From positions 62,001 to 126,000 of the forward strand of contig OZ025677.1 of the NCBI GenBank assembly GCA_964019335.1: 64,000 nucleotides of DNA, written 5' to 3'. A model generated the notes under the pieces. It was given only the letters and a program-made list of their open reading frames with translations, searched no databases and was not told the origin of the DNA. The translations under genes and the position numbers were made by a program. The stretch comes from Diplonema japonicum (Eukaryota; Euglenozoa; Diplonemea; Diplonemida; Diplonemidae). Below, piece by piece: positions 10,051 to 21,402 of this stretch (within the stretch, counting starts at the first letter, position 1; each line of letters begins with the position of its first letter).

Positions 10051-11783
10051 CTCCCCCCCCCCAAAAAAAGGAAAAAAGGAAACAAGAGTGGACATTTCTT
10101 TTTTTTTTTTTTTTTTGTTCGTTTATTCTTTGAGATGAATAGTTGTCATATGCAAAGAATGTTCTGGCAGGCAAAAACGAAAGATTTCTTTTTTCTTCTT
10201 TTTCTTGCACCAAGAATAACATATCTATTTCTCCATTTTTTTTTATCAGGTCCCTCCTGTTGGATGTTAAGTGGGTTTTCACCTGGCAGTGCCGGGCCAC
10301 ATGATTTTTGCCTTTTGGGTGGGCATTTTCTGAAGTTACCCTACTAGGGATAGGGGTTCTAACATTTACCTCGTGCTTAAAAAAAAAAACTCGATAAAAT
10401 TTCAGTGTGCATGGGGGTGCTCACTGAAAAAAAAAGGGTCCAAGATTTAAGGGGGGGGGGGGGGGGGGGGCTTGATTTACTTCTTTTCTTTTTCATTATT
10501 ATTCAAAATACAGACACGGGTTTTCAAAACAAAACAAAAAAAAAAGAAAAAAAGTGATTAAAAAAAAGTTTCTACCCTGTTGTGCCGAGTAAGGATTTAC
10601 TTCTGTAGGGACTTCTTTTCATTTTTACCATTTTTCTTTTGATCAAAAGAAGAAAGAGAAGAAGGAAAAAAAAAAAAGAGACATTTAAGGGAACCGCTGT
10701 GGCAGGACACCTGAAGGGTCTCACCCATTCTCTTGATCGAAAAAAAGAAAAAGAAAAGAACCTCGCAAAAAAGAAGAAGAAAAAAACTAAACCCCGACAA
10801 AAGCACTTACCATATTATTTCATTTTCTTTCTTTCTCTATGTTTTTCCATTCTGTTTTTTTTTTTTTTTTTTTTTTTTTTTTTCCCTCAGACCATGTCAA
10901 AGGATTTTGATATTTTAGAAATTTGGGTGGAGTGCTAACTTGACCCTAAGTTTTCGAAATGCTCAAAGTCAGCCCTCCCATGTTTTTTTAAATGCCCAGA
11001 GGGGACTGGGTCAGAAAGCTTTTCCCTCTTAAAAGATAAACTTTTTTGCATATTTCGAACTTTGGGGTCAAGTTAGTTAAAGATTATACCCCTTCGTCAA
11101 TTTTTCTTTCGCTCACATAATGAACCCATTTCCCCTCCCCCTTTTTTTTTTGCATTGGGCGGAAATGCAATAAATAATAGAAATCTTTATGTTTTTTTTG
11201 GGGGGGGGTAATTGATTTTTTTTTTGTATTTTTCCTAGCATGGACGACAGGCAAAGGTGTCAAGTCTTGAAATCTGTGTTAAACACGAACAACACGAATT
11301 GATGCTTGTGCATGACTGCTTCTATGCCTCTTTAGGTCTAAGCACTGAAGGATCTTCATGAAACGATTTTGTGCCATCTCATGAAGAATTGGTATTTCTT
11401 TTGTCAGTATTTTTGTCGCAGATTAAATACTGACCGCAATTTTTGACCGAGTACGGGCGAGTGACTCAAATGACGAAAGGGGTATATAAAAAAAAGAAAA
11501 AGACCCCCGTTTCTGTACTAGTGCACTAGCACGATTTAATGAGCAAAATTCATAAAAATCGAGTTGAACCATGAATTCATTATTATTATTATTTTTTTTT
11601 TTTTTGGTAATAAAAGAGGAATCTTTTCTGGCGTCCCTTAGTGCTCAAACACCATTCTAAGTATGGCTTCGGCCATCTTTCGGGTAGACATTTCACCTCC
11701 TTCTTGTAAATAAAAGGGGCTTCCCTTTTTCTTTCTTTTTTTTTTTTTTTTTTTTTTATTAAAAAAAGGGTTGGATTTAAAAA
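10051..11783. other. No gene seen
   Basis: AT-rich DNA with homopolymers. A 21-nt stretch around 11457 ('gagtgactcaaatgacgaaa') recurs at about 56023, showing that both sites carry pieces of one repeat. A palindrome CTAGTGCACTAG sits at about 11517-11528. Confidence 0.5.
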
Positions 11784-12345
11784 AACTAGTTTGGCGCTCC
11801 ATTGTTTGTGCGCACGAGCGGCCTCCTCCCCTTGGGTCAGGGCGACTTCGTTCAAGGTCGCGTGACGGATGAACCTTGTTGTCACCCCGAGGCTCTAGTC
11901 CTCGTAGGAAAGCTCCTGAAACAGCCTGTGTTCTGGCAACCTCGGTTGCGTGTCCATCCACAACAGGAACTTGTCGATCTGCTTGTCCTGTGAACTTAAG
12001 ACCAGGCGCCTGGCCGCCTGCTCAGGTCGGTTTTGCCCCCCACAAAGGTAAGCATCACCGAACCTTTCGGGGTGTCGTGATGTCCCTGCTCACGTGCTTG
12101 ACTAGGAGATTCTTCAAGTCGACCCACCGGCACACCGAAGCCAGCTGGAGGCTCAAGGCCCCCGCCAAGATGCCTCTCTTGGGGATCACCTCCTTCACTG
12201 CGGACATGGTCGGCACCCGAGCCATCTTGTCCGAGAGTTTTCGACTCAGGGATCGCCGAAGAAGTTGAAAAGGGGACCTCTTTGTGCGCACGTGCGGAAT
12301 TTTACCTAATAAAATAGCTCATTACGCTGCCATCAACTAGTTTTT
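11784..12345 (+). mobile_element. MITE M1 copy split by a 0.46-kb GC-rich insert
   Basis: The left half (11784-11821, AACTAGTTTGGCGC...GTGCGCACGAGCGG) and right half (12281-12345, GTGCGCACGTGCGG then TTTTACCTAATAAAATAGC...CAACTAGTT) belong to a short dispersed element with AACTAGTT termini. The halves are separated by about 460 bp of GC-rich DNA. The junctions carry a direct repeat of 16-17 bp (TTTGTGCGCACGAGCGG / TTTGTGCGCACGTGCGG). The insert has a 78-codon open frame on the minus strand (12291-12055) without recognisable motifs. Confidence 0.55.
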
Positions 12346-13159
12346 AGTCTCGACAATATTATTGTTAAAACAAAAAAAAAAAAAAAATATATATAGACAA
12401 ACTAGGCCACTGAACCAAATCAGAACCGCAATTATGAGAATATAAAAAATAAATAAATAAAGGGGGGGGGGGAGAAGAGAAAAGATAACACAGTCAAGAG
12501 TTTACAATTATCTCCAGCCTGACATGAATAGAGGCACAGGGCCACAGCAAGCAGGCTCTTCGGAAGCAAAACAAAACTCTAGATGGTTAACAAAGTTGTT
12601 TCTGTTGTCTCTTCTTCAATTCTGTTTTTTTTTTTCGTTTTTTTTCTTCATAGAAATAAATACCGTAGCAAAGAATAGGGGGGGGGGGGGGGAGAAAAGC
12701 ACGAACGAAAAAAAAAAAAAAAACGAGAAAGGAGAAAACAAAAAAAAACCCCCCCCAGCCATAGTAACGAAGGCACTACACGCGATATTTCTTTTGTTAA
12801 AGTGAACCATAATAATAAAATAAAAAAAATAAGAAAAAAGTATTTTTTAAAAAAAAAAGGGGTGAGGAGGGAAAGAGAGAAAAACAAAAAGAAGAAGGGG
12901 AGAGGGGGGGGAAAAAGGGGGTGAGCACCCCCCCTCCGTTCCTTCTTCTTTTTTTCTTCCTCCTTCTTCCTTTTTTTTTTCCATTCTTTTCTTTTCTCTT
13001 TTTTTTTTTTCACGTTTCAGCTGGGGGTGCGGGAAGGGGAAAAAAAAAAAAAAAATGAAGCAAGTCTCAGGATCTCAAGCTATTCTAATAAAATAACCAT
13101 GTTTCCAGTGGCGCCAAAAGACAAAACAGAAAAAAAAAGGGATTTTTCCCTACGAGAGC

Positions 13160-13200
<41 letters not shown>

Positions 13201-13296
13201 TTTCTTTTTTTTTTTTTTTTTTTTTTTTCCAGGCAAAAAAAAGAAAGAAGGGAAAGAGAACGAAAATTCTTACAAAAAAAAAAAAAAAAAAAAAAG
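12346..13296. other. Low-complexity DNA, no gene
   Basis: Homopolymer A/T/G runs and purine or pyrimidine tracts only. The first 30 bases continue the MITE M1 flank with the short palindrome ACAATATTATTGT. Confidence 0.6.
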
Positions 13297-13836
13297 TTAG
13301 GTTCTGGAAGCTCGCTTTGCCTTCAGTTCCCTTCGAAGCTTTACCCGCTCTAGTGTAGAGGTGTATTTCCTGTACTCCTCTCCTGTTATATGGAGGTCCC
13401 AGTTCAAAGTGGTGAGGAGCTGATGTTCCATTATGTTAAGGTCACGCAAGGTGACCCCGCCTACAGTAGCATAGTAACTATTGAGGTAGAAAACATCATC
13501 ACGTAATTTCACGGCCACAGTGAAGGTAGCAAGCAAGAGCCTGTGGATATTTCGGGTTGTGAGCTCCCTGTTCGTGATATTTGTGAATCTGTCTAAATAG
13601 ATGAGAACCACTATGAATGACTCGCGGCTGCATTTTCCGTACTTTACGAGCCTTACAAAATAGTCTTTCACGCTAATCCCTGCGTCTTTACTGCCGTCGA
13701 AAACCGTTCCGCCGTCTCTGCCCGTGCCTTCCACTAGAAGGTTCTCCACCAGCTCTGCTGCGATCGGGAGCAGCTCATTGTAGCTCCCTGTCACCTCAAC
13801 AGAGCTGAAATCTCTTCTACTTGTCACCAATGGCAT
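13297..13836 (-). CDS. P/PHO80-type cyclin (179 aa)
   Basis: A single-exon frame of 179 residues from the ATG at 13836 (MPLVTSRRDF). Residues about 55-150 form one cyclin box: SVKDYFVRLVKYGKCS, then FIVVLIYLDRFTN, the RLLLATFTVAVKLRDD helix and EHQLLTTLNWDLHIT. This is the order seen in PHO80/P-type (U-type) cyclins, including the CYC2-like cyclins of trypanosomatids. Such cyclins bind and activate a cyclin-dependent kinase, in phosphate signalling or in G1 progression. Length is typical of the family. The leader before the ATG is purine-rich (GAGAAAAA). It is isolated in about 11 kb of gene-poor DNA. Confidence 0.9.
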   Translation of the reverse strand: MPLVTSRRDFSSVEVTGSYNELLPIAAELVENLLVEGTGRDGGTVFDGSKDAGISVKDYFVRLVKYGKCSRESFIVVLIYLDRFTNITNRELTTRNIHRLLLATFTVAVKLRDDVFYLNSYYATVGGVTLRDLNIMEHQLLTTLNWDLHITGEEYRKYTSTLERVKLRRELKAKRASRT

Positions 13837-13849
13837 TTTTTCTCATTTA

Positions 13850-15069
13850 GATCTTTTTTTTTTTTCCTGTTTTTTTTTTTTTTTTTTTTTTTGAACGACA
13901 GAAGGGAAAAAAAAAAGAATAGAAAAAGAAGAAAAAAAAAGAGAGAAAAAGAATAAGGGTGGGGGGGGGGGGGGGTAAAAGTTTGGTATGGAGAAGGGAA
14001 AAAAAAAAAAAAAAAGAAGAAACTCGTGGTTTTTTTTTTTTTTTTTTGGATGAAATAAAAAAAAACTTTTCTTTTAATATTTCAAACAGCTTTTTTTGTG
14101 GGGGCAAAAAGAAAAAAAAAAAAGATGAAAATTCACTATGATGGGGGAGAAAAACAAAAAAAAAAACGGTCGCCCGCTTTTTTTTTTTTCTTCCTTTTTT
14201 TTTTCTTTTTCTTTTTTCTTTTTTCTCTTCACCTTTTTTTCTTTTTTTGCTTCCTTGTGAAGGCACAATAAAAGAAAGAGGGAAGAAATGTGTACAACAT
14301 GTGCAACCAACAAATTAATATTCAGGTTTTCTTTTTCTTTTTTTTGTCATTCCAAAGGACAGAAGCCTGCAATGCTATAATACCGAAATAAAGCTGGTGG
14401 GAAAAGGCGAGGGTGGAAAACCAATGTTTCCTCAGAAGTGAAGCAAATAAATAAATAAAAAAGGGCAGTGTGAATTGTATTTTTTTTTTCTTCTTAGTCG
14501 TTTTCGAATCTTTCTTTCTTTTTTCTTTTTTTTTTTTTTTTTTCCCGTACTTTTTATTTTAAACTTTCACCCTCAATAACTCACATAGGGGTTTTTGGGA
14601 GTGCTTTTTTTTTTTTTTTTTTTTCCAGGGGAAAAAAAAGGGGGGGTAGAGGTAGGGCGGTGTTCAAGATATTCCATTTTTCCCTTTCCCTGTTCTGTTT
14701 CCCCCCTTTCTTTCCCCCCTTCCGTCCCCCCTTGAAAACGATTCAGGTTAGGGAAATCTAATGTTTTAACAGCTTTTTTGGACAACTCTTCGCTAAAAGA
14801 TAAAGAAGCTCCCCAGTTGCAGCCTGTGCGTTCGCATTACTATTTATTTGTAAAACAACGAAATTCACAATGATTAGCAACGGCCCATAAGAAAGATATA
14901 GGGGAGGAAAGTAAAGATCCGAAAGGGGAAAAAGAAAATGGGGGAAATGGTGATTCGCAAAAAAAAAAAAAAAACTTTTTCTTCCTTTTTTTTTTTTTTT
15001 TTTTTTCTTTCTTAAGGTGGCCGAAAGGATTGCAACAAAAAGGACGATTAGGGAATTCACCCCTCAAAC

Positions 15070-15114
<45 letters not shown>

Positions 15115-15798
15115 TTGTTTTGTCCAATAGTTATCTAACAGCCGTCCCAGTATCAGAGTGGTTAGTCACCACAATATCCAGCTAGGGTAACAAAAAAAAA
15201 AAAAAGTCTTTTATATAGCTATACATAGGTTGCTAATAGAAAAATATATCTCTGGTTAAATCGCAATTTCTTTTTTTTCTTTTTTACTTTTTTGTGAATT
15301 GGATGGTCTTACGTGAAGACTATAAGTACTGTAAAACTGAAAAAGTGGGGGAAAAAAAAAAGAAAAGAAAAAAGACCCCCTGACATAACGGGGGGGGAGA
15401 GAAAAAAATTCACAATGATAAGAAACGAAGAAGTGGTTCGCAACGGCCTACCTATATCTTCCAACCCTTTCTTTTTTCCGGTCATTTACAGTAAATCCCT
15501 TTTTCTTTATGCCCCATGACTCCGCAGATACAACAACAAAAGGAGGAGGGGGGCAGGGAAAAAAAAAATATTCACTAAGTGGTTAGCAACGGCCCGCCTA
15601 AAAAAGGGAAAAAAAAAAAGAGAAAAAAAAAAGGAGATGGGAAGAGGAGGGAAAAAAAAAAAAGAAAAGAGATGTCACATGCAAACTCCGCGCGAGAGCG
15701 CAGGCCCCTAGAAGAAGGGGGAGGGGGTATGAGAAAAAAAAAAACAAAGTAAAAATCTGTTTGTGCAGAAGCGCTGACGCTACTACGGTTGTTTTTTT

Positions 15799-15834
<36 letters not shown>

Positions 15835-16066
15835 CTGAGATAATTCTTGTTTTTAAAAAAAAAAAAGATTCCGGGAGCCTGTGATCGCCATTTCTTCACG
15901 AACGGTTGAGAGAGAGAGAGAGAAAAAAAAAAAAAAAGAAAAAAAGAGGGAACTGGTCGTTGTTTGTACGTGCCGGGTAGAAACCTAGAGATAGTTTATT
16001 CCCGTAACAGCGTATTCCTCAAACCACTAACCCTACATATAAAAATGACACCAAAAAAAAAAAAAA
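13850..16066. other. Gene-poor homopolymer DNA with LINE 3'-end scraps
   Basis: No gene. Three very short fragments of a LINE 3' end (ending in TAGTGAAT or similar when read on the minus strand) occur at 14861-14889, 15406-15452 and 15573-15602, each beside an A run. The rest is A/T homopolymers. Confidence 0.55.
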
Positions 16067-16110
16067 AAAATTCACTATGATCGGAACGAAGTGGTTAGCA
16101 ACGGCCCGCA
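16067..16110 (-). repeat. 42-bp LINE 3'-end fragment between two T tracts
   Basis: Minus strand: GCGGGCCGTTGCTAACC to CATAGTGAA, flanked on both sides by long T runs. It matches the 3' terminal sequence of the LINE fragment at 29364-29412 almost exactly, so it is an extremely 5'-truncated insertion. Confidence 0.7.
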
Positions 16111-16132
16111 AAAAAAAAAAAAAAAAAAAAAA

Positions 16133-16392
16133 AAGTTGCGTTAAGCGTGCAACGAAGCACGAACTATCTACTTGATTACAGGGGGCGCTCGGCCGAGCAG
16201 TAGCTTCTTCTGCGTTCCGCGTCGTGTCCTTAATGCGTGCGGTGTGCAACTAAACCCTAGCCGGGGCTGAGCATCTGCATTATGATCTCCCACTCGGGCG
16301 CTACCGGTGATGACCGACGAGGAGGAACACATCTGATGTTTTTTTTCTTTTTTTTTTTCTTATATTTTCATGTTATCCCTACCAGCACCACC
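16133..16392 (+). repeat. SINE-like repeat R1, copy a
   Basis: Shares 'gcgttaagcgtgcaac', 'cggccgagcagtagcttc', 'gcgctaccggtgatgac' and the 3' end 'catgttatcccc-accagcaccacc' followed by an A-rich tail with copies at 18160-18415, 21247-21397 and 58262-58585. All four have the same plus orientation. The A tail and fixed 3' end suggest a retroposed SINE. No clear A and B boxes were identified. Confidence 0.6.
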
Positions 16393-16559
16393 AAAAAAAA
16401 GAAAATTAAAAAGAAACTCCAGAAAATAGGAATTCGTGATGTGCAGTTACATTTTTTTTTCTTCCTTTTTTTTTTTTTTTTTTTTTTTTTTTTCTTTTTT
16501 CCTCTTCCGCTTTTTTTGCATGAACAAGAAAAACAATATATTGATAATGAATTGTTAGT

Positions 16560-16632
16560 GCTAGAAAAAGTAGTGGTGGCATTGCTGGGCTTATCCTTCT
16601 ACAGGTTGATCCCCCGGCTGTGCACAAACAAC
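16560..16632 (+). repeat. Dispersed repeat R3, copy a
   Basis: About 70 bp (GTAGTGGTGGCATTGCTGGG to GTGCACAAACAAC) recurs inverted at 30296-30372. Part of it resembles the SSU rRNA 3' end, but too weakly to call rRNA. Confidence 0.6.
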
Positions 16633-16654
16633 AAATGAAATAAAAGATAAAATA

Positions 16655-16756
16655 GAATAAATTCTTTATATGTCTTGTTGTTCACCCCTTTGGCAGCTCT
16701 TCAGCACTTACTTCTTGCTCGTCGCACGAGAAAAAAGGTTTTAAAAAAGCTGCGAA

Positions 16757-16789
<33 letters not shown>

Positions 16790-16820
16790 CTTTGCTCGGC
16801 AACAAGTTGCATATAGTCAC
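16655..16820 (+). repeat. Dispersed repeat R2, copy
   Basis: Shares 'attctttatatgtcttg', 'gcacgagaaaaaaggttt', 'aaaaagctgcgaaag' and 'gctcggcaacaagttgcat' with 46684-46812. A T tract lies inside. A 3'-part copy follows at 17040-17100. Confidence 0.6.
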
Positions 16821-16952
16821 CGGTAATGGGCCCCCGGTAAGGTGGGGATAGACCGGCGATCGCCGGTCTAAGCAATTATTTTGAATTAAGCCGTCTGTCT
16901 ACTAGACGGCGAAGTTCTTGTGGTAACCATGGGGGGGCAGGGGTTGCCCCTT
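16815..16952 (+). other. Array of four hairpins, possible structured RNA
   Basis: Four consecutive inverted repeats: ACCGG/CCGGT (about 16819-16838), a perfect 22-bp palindrome (16849-16870, centre GGCGATCGCC), GCCGTCT/AGACGGC with a 7-nt loop (16890-16910), and GGGGCA/TGCCCC with a 5-nt loop (about 16930-16947) followed by TTTT. There is no open frame of note. The density of stems and the final T run would suit a Pol III transcript, but no promoter boxes were identified and no RNA family was recognised. Confidence 0.35.
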
Positions 16953-17100
16953 TTGTGAGGAATTTTTCAGCTAAGCAGTTGGTCGAGCCGTTGCTTCACC
17001 ACTTAGGCAATCAGTTCTCGTGCTCTAGTGCAGCAGCTGAAGCCAGGATATAGTTATAAAATCATTTTTTTTTTTTTGAAAGATGAATATTTGTAACAAA

Positions 17101-18043
17101 AAAAAAAGAAAAGGTTTCAACAATTTTTTTGGGGGGGTAAGTTTGGTCGTTCGTGCCCTGACTATGTTCTTTTTTTTCAGTCCCCCCAATTAAGTAAATT
17201 GAGAGCTATGTTGTACCCTTTCTTCTTCTTTCTCCACCCAGAGGCATAGAGATGCCTATTTATTCATAGAAGTCGCCGGTTACTAACTTTTTTTTTTTTT
17301 CTCTTTCCCTCCTCTTTTATTTTTGCAAATGAATAGATAAATTTGTGAATTGTGGAACGAGTAGCACACTACTTTTTTCTTTTCTTTCTTTCCAAAAGAA
17401 ACGCGCATCCTCGAAAAAAAAAAAACAAAGAATAGATAACTCTGGTTCCGATGGGAGCCAAAGAAAAAAAAAAAAAAAAGAAAAAAGAAAACTAAATGCA
17501 GTGGTGCGTATTCTCCTTATTTCTGCCTTCTTACGTCTTGCCTTTCTCTCATGGGGCCAGTTTTCTTTCGCGCACGAAGAAGGAGGCCCTGTGATCGATT
17601 CTAAAGGCACAGTTTTAAGCAAAAACACAGTAGATTACGGGTTTGCGGGTTTGCGGAAAAAAACAAGTGCAACATCACCCCCTTTTTTTTCTTTTGATAG
17701 AAGAAAACCGTTCACAGTGGATTTGGACATCGCAGCCAGGTGAGCGCTAAAATAAGTTGAGAATCGGAAGCCAAGACGATAGCTTAGATTTCTTTTTTTT
17801 ATCAGGTGGTATTGTGGAGAAAAGAAAAGAAGCAGTTTTCTTTTTTTTTTTTTTTCCCCTTCTTTTTTTCCTTTGCTACTGTGATGAACGGTGTTCGCCC
17901 CACACCCCCCCCCCTTTTTTTTTAAAACAGCCCACTTTCATTCGCTTCCTCATTCGGACAACGAGCACCAAAAAAAAAAAATGCTTTATTCCCACGAAAG
18001 GGGGTGTTTAAAAAAGAGTGACGAGAAGGGGAAAACAAAAAAG

Positions 18044-18074
<31 letters not shown>

Positions 18075-18159
18075 AAAGACAAGAATGAAAAAAAAGGGTT
18101 GAGGGAAGTGAATTCTTACTTTATCTGAGTCAAAAAAAAAAAAATGGGACTTTTTGGGA
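17101..18159. other. No gene seen
   Basis: AT-rich homopolymer DNA; open frames here are Lys/Phe-rich and lack motifs. Confidence 0.5.
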
Positions 18160-18415
18160 ATGCTGAACTAATTGGCAGGTATCCCTCTGCTAAGGCTAAA
18201 TATCTCCCGGATACCGATAGCAAGAGTCCCTGAAACCTTATCTTGCTCGGCACGGTCAAAAGGCAGACTGATCAGGATACGTATCTGCTCGAGGAGGTAA
18301 GTTTGCTGTAGTACTGTCGGGACGTAAGTGGCTGCTCCTCCGGGAAACGTCCTTGCCCTTGTAAGGCTACTTTGATTGCAACACAAAGTAGCGTTAAGTT
18401 CCATGTTATCCCCAC
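18160..18415 (+). repeat. Repeat R1 copy b, internally deleted
   Basis: Carries 'ctttgattgcaacac' and 'gcgttaag' of copy 58262-58585, then jumps straight to the shared 3' end 'ttccatgttatccccac' and an A tract, so the middle of the repeat is missing. Upstream sequence to about 18160 may be another part of the repeat; that boundary is a guess. Confidence 0.45.
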
Positions 18416-20050
18416 AAAAAAAAAAGAAGAAAAACTCAAAAAGGAATTCAATAAAAAAAAAGGGGGGAGGGGGCCGACTATTCGCCTTATGCACACAGAG
18501 GGATAAAAAAAAAAGAACAAGTTAATCAGTGTGCCATCAACGCTGTAAATCGCTACCGTATTCATAAATTTGTTCCACATGAAAAGCACTCATGCGAAAG
18601 AACAAGATCCACAAGAATTTCGGCACCTTGGGATCAGTGCAACGGGGCCTAGAAATAGGAGATTCATTTGAACGGGATTAAAGAAGTTCCCGTAAATCTT
18701 TTATTTTTCTGAATACGGTAATTTACTTTTTCTTCTTCTTCTTTTCTTCTTTCTTTTTGATAGGTATTTGCCAAGCCGGATTAGAAATACTAAATAAGGG
18801 GGGGGGGGGGAAGAACTATTCGCTGGCTTGTAAGCAGAGCTTTCGTGAATGCGCTAACCTATAGATTGGCATTTTTTTTCTTTTTTTTTTCTTCTCTTTT
18901 TTTTTTTGTTTCAGCTGCATGGCTGAGAAGTAATGACAAGTAGCGACAACTTAAAAAAAAAAAATCTCCCCCTTTTTTTGGGGGCATCTCTTATTCCCCT
19001 GTTTCAAAAGTCGCCTGGGTGATGGTGTTAAACATAGCCTCATCACATCTGCTTGTCTTAAAAAATAAACTGACCCGCTCAAAAAAAAAAAAAAAAAAAA
19101 AAAAAAGAAGAAAGCAACGCAGTTGTGTGTGTTGTGTGAGGGGAGGGAGGGGCGAAGATATGGGAGTATAAAAAAAAAATATTAAAAAAAAAGTCTTTTT
19201 TGAGCTCGTCCGGAAAAGACTGTCAACAAACCCTGCCGTTAAATTTCTGAGTAGAAAAGTAGTTCGACACCACTTCGTGTGCAGAATTGCGGTCTAGGCT
19301 TGATCACCATATAGGTCACAATGTTCACCGTTTTGTTTTATTTTTTAAAACGTGTGCAAAAACATGTTTTTGAGTATGGTTTTTGGCGTTGTATATTACA
19401 AATAATCCAGATCCCTACCCGGGCTGGGTAGTACCATATATTTTCTTTCGCTAAGTACTTGCTCAAATAATAAAAACAAAAGATTGTTCGAATTGCCAAA
19501 TAAAAAAAAAAAGTGTTGACATTTTTGATCCGGACAAGCTCATATTTGAAAAAAATATATATTCAACAACTGGCCTAAAAAGAGGAGAAAAGAGAAACAC
19601 CCCTTGACATCCAGCTGCTTGAGAAAGAAAAATAGAATAGAAAAGTTTGTACGCACCGATACCTAAACTGCATCACCACATAAAAGTTTCGGCTACCGTA
19701 TTTGACTCAAGGAACGAAAAAAAAAATTTAGAAAGTTTTTTTCGAAAATTCTATAATCTCTTTTGGCTCTTTAGGCACCGAGCTGCTACCTAAAAATACG
19801 AAATTAATTTTTTGGAAAGGAAAGCCATTTCATATTAAGTCCGAATACGTAAGTTTTTGATTTTTTTTTTTTGAACAAATCATACAACACAATAAAATTG
19901 AATCTTTTTTTTTTCTTCCTCTTTTATTCCAACCACTACTCCTGTAGATTTCTTTTTTGTTTTTTTTGTTTTTTGTTTTTTTTCAAACACAAAAAAAAAG
20001 AAGAAAAAAAAAGCCAAGTAAGAAAAAACATCTTTTTTTTTTTTTTTCTG

Positions 20051-20083
<33 letters not shown>

Positions 20084-20464
20084 ATTTTCTGGACTGATTT
20101 TTTTTTTTGAACACAAAAAGAAGGGGGAAAAAAAAAGGGGGGGAAAGTTTTTTTTGTTTTTGTTTTTTTTTTTAGCGGTGGGAGAATTGAATAACTGAAA
20201 CGCTTCATTAATAGCTAACCTTACGTAATGCCAAAACTACACTTCGCTAAATCGCTATTTAATCGCGATTGGTATCCTGGACACCAGTTCGATTACTTAG
20301 GGAAAGGGGAAATCGGATTAGAGGGGTCCAGTTTATAAACCAGACTTGTTTTCGCCGGGCCCATTTTTTTTTTTTTTTTTCAGAATTAGAAAAAAGAAAT
20401 ATTTCGACGGGTGGGTTCGGGCAGGCTGGCTGTTGAAATATCCCAGGTGTCCCAGGTGTATTAA

Positions 20465-20505
<41 letters not shown>

Positions 20506-20868
20506 AAGAAAGAAAAGAAAAACAATCAACGTAGCCCTACTCTTTAACTTCTGTATGACGGTCTCACGCAGAAACAATGACGGCCACATAAACTCTTAAA
20601 GTGCACCACTAAAACAATTCACCCCCTTGCACAGGGAACACATATAAGAGTTATAAGGCGTAATATGGAATAAAAATAAAGAAGGAAACAAGAAAGAAGG
20701 GAAAAAAAAAAAGAAAAAGAGAAAAAAAAAAGTAACAGAATACCGAACCAAAGTAGGGGGAAGATCAGGTGGAGGTGGGGGGGAGAAGGCTAACAAAAAA
20801 GTAGCTAGAAAAACGGGCCCACAGAAAAAAGAAGAAGAAAAAAAAATGGCCTGCAAAATGTATCTCAC

Positions 20869-20904
<36 letters not shown>

Positions 20905-21191
20905 AAAGGATTTTGGAAAAATTCGGCGCAGATTTGTTTGTGCAAAGCCGGTCGAAGCTGGTCTTTTGTGCAAGCCCCCATATCGCTCCCTGACGCAAGT
21001 CCACGCGGGATCCCTCAGGTCAGTTCCGAGGGTCGATGTCGGTGCTAGACATTTCTTTTTTTTTTTTTCCCGTTTTTTTTGTGCAAAATCGTTTTTCACC
21101 TACAGTAGGGATAAACGGAATAAAGCTGCGTCCACTTTTTTTCTTCTTCTTTTGAAGTTTTCTCTTTTTAATTCAAAGACGCTCACTTTAA

Positions 21192-21225
<34 letters not shown>

Positions 21226-21246
21226 AGAATGACTTTGGTTGCTTAT
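18416..21246. other. No gene seen
   Basis: About 2.8 kb of AT-rich DNA with long homopolymers. Open frames are low-complexity; no repeat family from elsewhere in the window was recognised. Confidence 0.5.
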
Positions 21247-21397
21247 AAACCTCCTGGCGTACAAGGGCGCACCTCGGCAAAGCAGTAGCTTCTTCTGCGT
21301 TCCGCATCCTCAATGGGGCGCCCCGGGTACCAAGATACTGCCTGTTCGTCGCCCTGAGCATTTCTTATCCCCAGCACCACCAGAAAAAAAAAAAAGT
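21247..21397 (+). repeat. Repeat R1 copy c, 5' truncated
   Basis: Shares 'gcagtagcttcttctgcgtt', 'ctgcctgttcgtc-ccctgagcat' and 'ccccagcaccacc' plus an A tail with copy 58262-58585. It lies just downstream of the acylated-protein gene, which ends at 21403. Confidence 0.6.
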
Positions 21398-21402
21398 AAC
21401 CC

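Noticed and set aside
11509-11520. 'GTTTCTGTACTA' matches part of the kinetoplastid spliced leader
   Set aside because: A 12-base match without the rest of the leader, donor site or Sm site; it leads into a palindrome instead. Probably chance.
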